The notes beneath the pieces were generated by a model. It did no database searches and was not told where the DNA came from. It saw only the letters and a program-made list of their open reading frames with translations. A DNA stretch of 64,000 nt from Nothophaeocryptopus gaeumannii (Eukaryota; Ascomycota; Dothideomycetes; Mycosphaerellales; Mycosphaerellaceae), in NCBI GenBank assembly GCA_031771865.1, contig JASISA010000001.1, positions 2,480,001 through 2,544,000 of the forward strand, in the 5' to 3' direction. Below are positions 63,040 through 64,000 of this stretch, in pieces; the first letter of the stretch is position 1; each line of letters starts with the position of its first letter. The translations under genes were made by a program, and so were the position numbers.

Positions 63040-63880
63040 AGCACCCTGTGTGTGCGTTGAACACGCTCAGGTTGCACTGTCTCCTTTTTCAAAACCCGAC
63101 CATGTCAGATGCAAATTCCCTTGAGCTTTCACTGAAGCACAATTCTGAGAGTCTTAAGGGGTTGACGAAGTGCTCATAGTGGCTTGCAATCCAGTGGAGA
63201 GGGTAACAACTCTCCATTCAACGGAGAAGAACCATTTCTACGGTATATCACCCAGCTTTTCCTTTCTATTCCGCCCTAGTTCCGCCGAGGGCACGCTAAT
63301 GTTTACAAGCATTCACTCAAAAAATTGCTCTGCACGCCCTTGACTGCACTGAAATATTATGCCAGTAGAGAAACTCCAAGATGTGTGCCTAAAATCACGA
63401 CAGTGTGCGCCTGAAATACCTCAAGGCTACCCAATTTCTGCCAAGTCCATGCCCAATATTCCCTATGCTCTCACTTAAGAAATCGCCCGAGAAGCCCTCA
63501 GCTGCGATGAAACATGCTCGGCTAACATGCGCGCCAGGAAAAACACGAACATGTGCGCTCAACACACCCAAATGGCACCCAACTTCTACTAATACCACGC
63601 CCAAAACTCACATGCTCTCGCCTGAATCGTCACCCGAGAAGCCCGTAGCTGCGATGAGACTTCCTTAGTAGCTCTCCAATCAGCGGAGAGCATCTTTTGG
63701 TGGCCAAAAGAAAGACAAAGATGTGCGTCTAAAACACCCGAATGCTAGCCAGTTTTTTGCTAAGTTCAAGCACAAGTCCACATGCTCTCACTGTTCAATT
63801 AGTCGAGAAGCCCTCAACTGCATTGAAAGGGCCATGGCGGCCCTTAGATCCATGGAGAACACTCATTTGTGAGCCAATAT
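63040..63880. repeat. degenerate tandem repeat, about 155-175-bp period
   Basis: The recurring order is 'TGTGCGYCTAAAACACCC', then 'CCAATTTCTGCCAAGTCCA', 'CATGCTCTCAC', 'CCCGAGAAGCCCTCAGCTGCGATGA'. Copies begin near 63390, 63546 and 63721, with a weaker one near 63048. The block AGAAGCCC(T/G)(C/T)AGCTGCGATGA is nearly identical at 63489 and 63638 and degenerate at 63805. Other related pieces ('CTCTCCAATCAGCGGAGAG') recur at 63207 and 63671. No coding frame is supported across it. It resembles an old satellite or remnant of a repeated element. Confidence 0.7.
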
Positions 63881-64000
63881 ATCAAATCTCAGCAAGTCTT
63901 TCTCAAAATTTTACTATCTCACTGTGAGGAGTTGGCAAGGGTCCAATCTTAGCATGTAGTTCTACCTGTGGCCTTAGGCTCCTATTATCTCAGGCAACGC
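63881..64000. other. end of window, nothing seen
   Basis: No feature recognised after the last repeat copy. Confidence 0.5.

Noticed and set aside
1..64000. tRNA, rRNA or intact transposon
   Set aside because: I looked for tRNA B-box-like GGTTCGAATCC with matching stems, rRNA-like conserved blocks, and transposase or reverse-transcriptase motifs. None was convincing by eye.

Overview
The window looks like nuclear DNA from a filamentous ascomycete (Pezizomycotina; by overall look a dothideomycete, which is inference). The evidence is short GT-AG introns of 50-87 bases that restore reading frames exactly, and recognisable fungal housekeeping genes: mitochondrial ribosomal protein uS10m (RSM10), calcineurin A, decapping activator Dcp1, TFIID subunit TAF11 and an Mmc1-like mitochondrial protein. 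I saw no plasmid, phage, intact transposon, rRNA, tRNA or CRISPR array.

Layout. Bases 1-2.3 kb hold the 3' end of a possible gene and a field of decayed repeats. 2.4-5.4 kb encodes an ATP-dependent DNA ligase with a BRCT-like C-terminus. 5.9-10.1 kb is a cluster of four copies of an F-box-like 'PELLE' family, two of them broken, with a fifth, badly decayed copy at 16.4-17.2 kb. 10.6-12.5 kb encodes a coiled-coil protein with a myristoylation-type N-terminus. 13.4-14.8 kb carries an inverted pair of paralogs. A frameshifted APH-type kinase gene (15.2 kb), pseudogenes, an 8-bp minisatellite and an unknown two-exon gene (18.0-19.6 kb) follow, then RSM10 (19.9-21.1 kb).

21.7-37.5 kb is the most striking part: one minus-strand gene of three exons encoding about 5,230 residues. 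It has a signal peptide, about 4,600 residues of Ser/Ala/Gln/Leu/Pro repeats in several different repeat classes, and a Cys-containing C-terminal region I do not recognise. Almost all of it lies in one 14.9-kb exon.

38-64 kb has normal gene density: unknown genes, calcineurin A (42.5-44.3), Dcp1 (45.5-46.6), a three-copy tandem family (47.2-49.4, third copy broken), several disrupted unknown genes (50-53.6), an SRPBCC-fold protein, TAF11, the Mmc1-like protein, a coiled-coil protein, a His-rich protein and a small charged protein. The window ends in another decayed tandem repeat (63.0-63.9 kb).

A recurring theme is a single stop codon inside an otherwise continuous, homologous or protein-like frame (at 6401, 9537, 9672, 38597, 49342, 51796, 53166 and 61348), together with a few 1-base frameshifts. 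All three stop codons occur at these sites, so this is not codon reassignment. Nonsense decay, possibly from repeat-induced point mutation in the duplicated families, is the simplest reading. Genes in eukaryotic windows are not in operons, so neighbours are functionally related only where they are paralogs.
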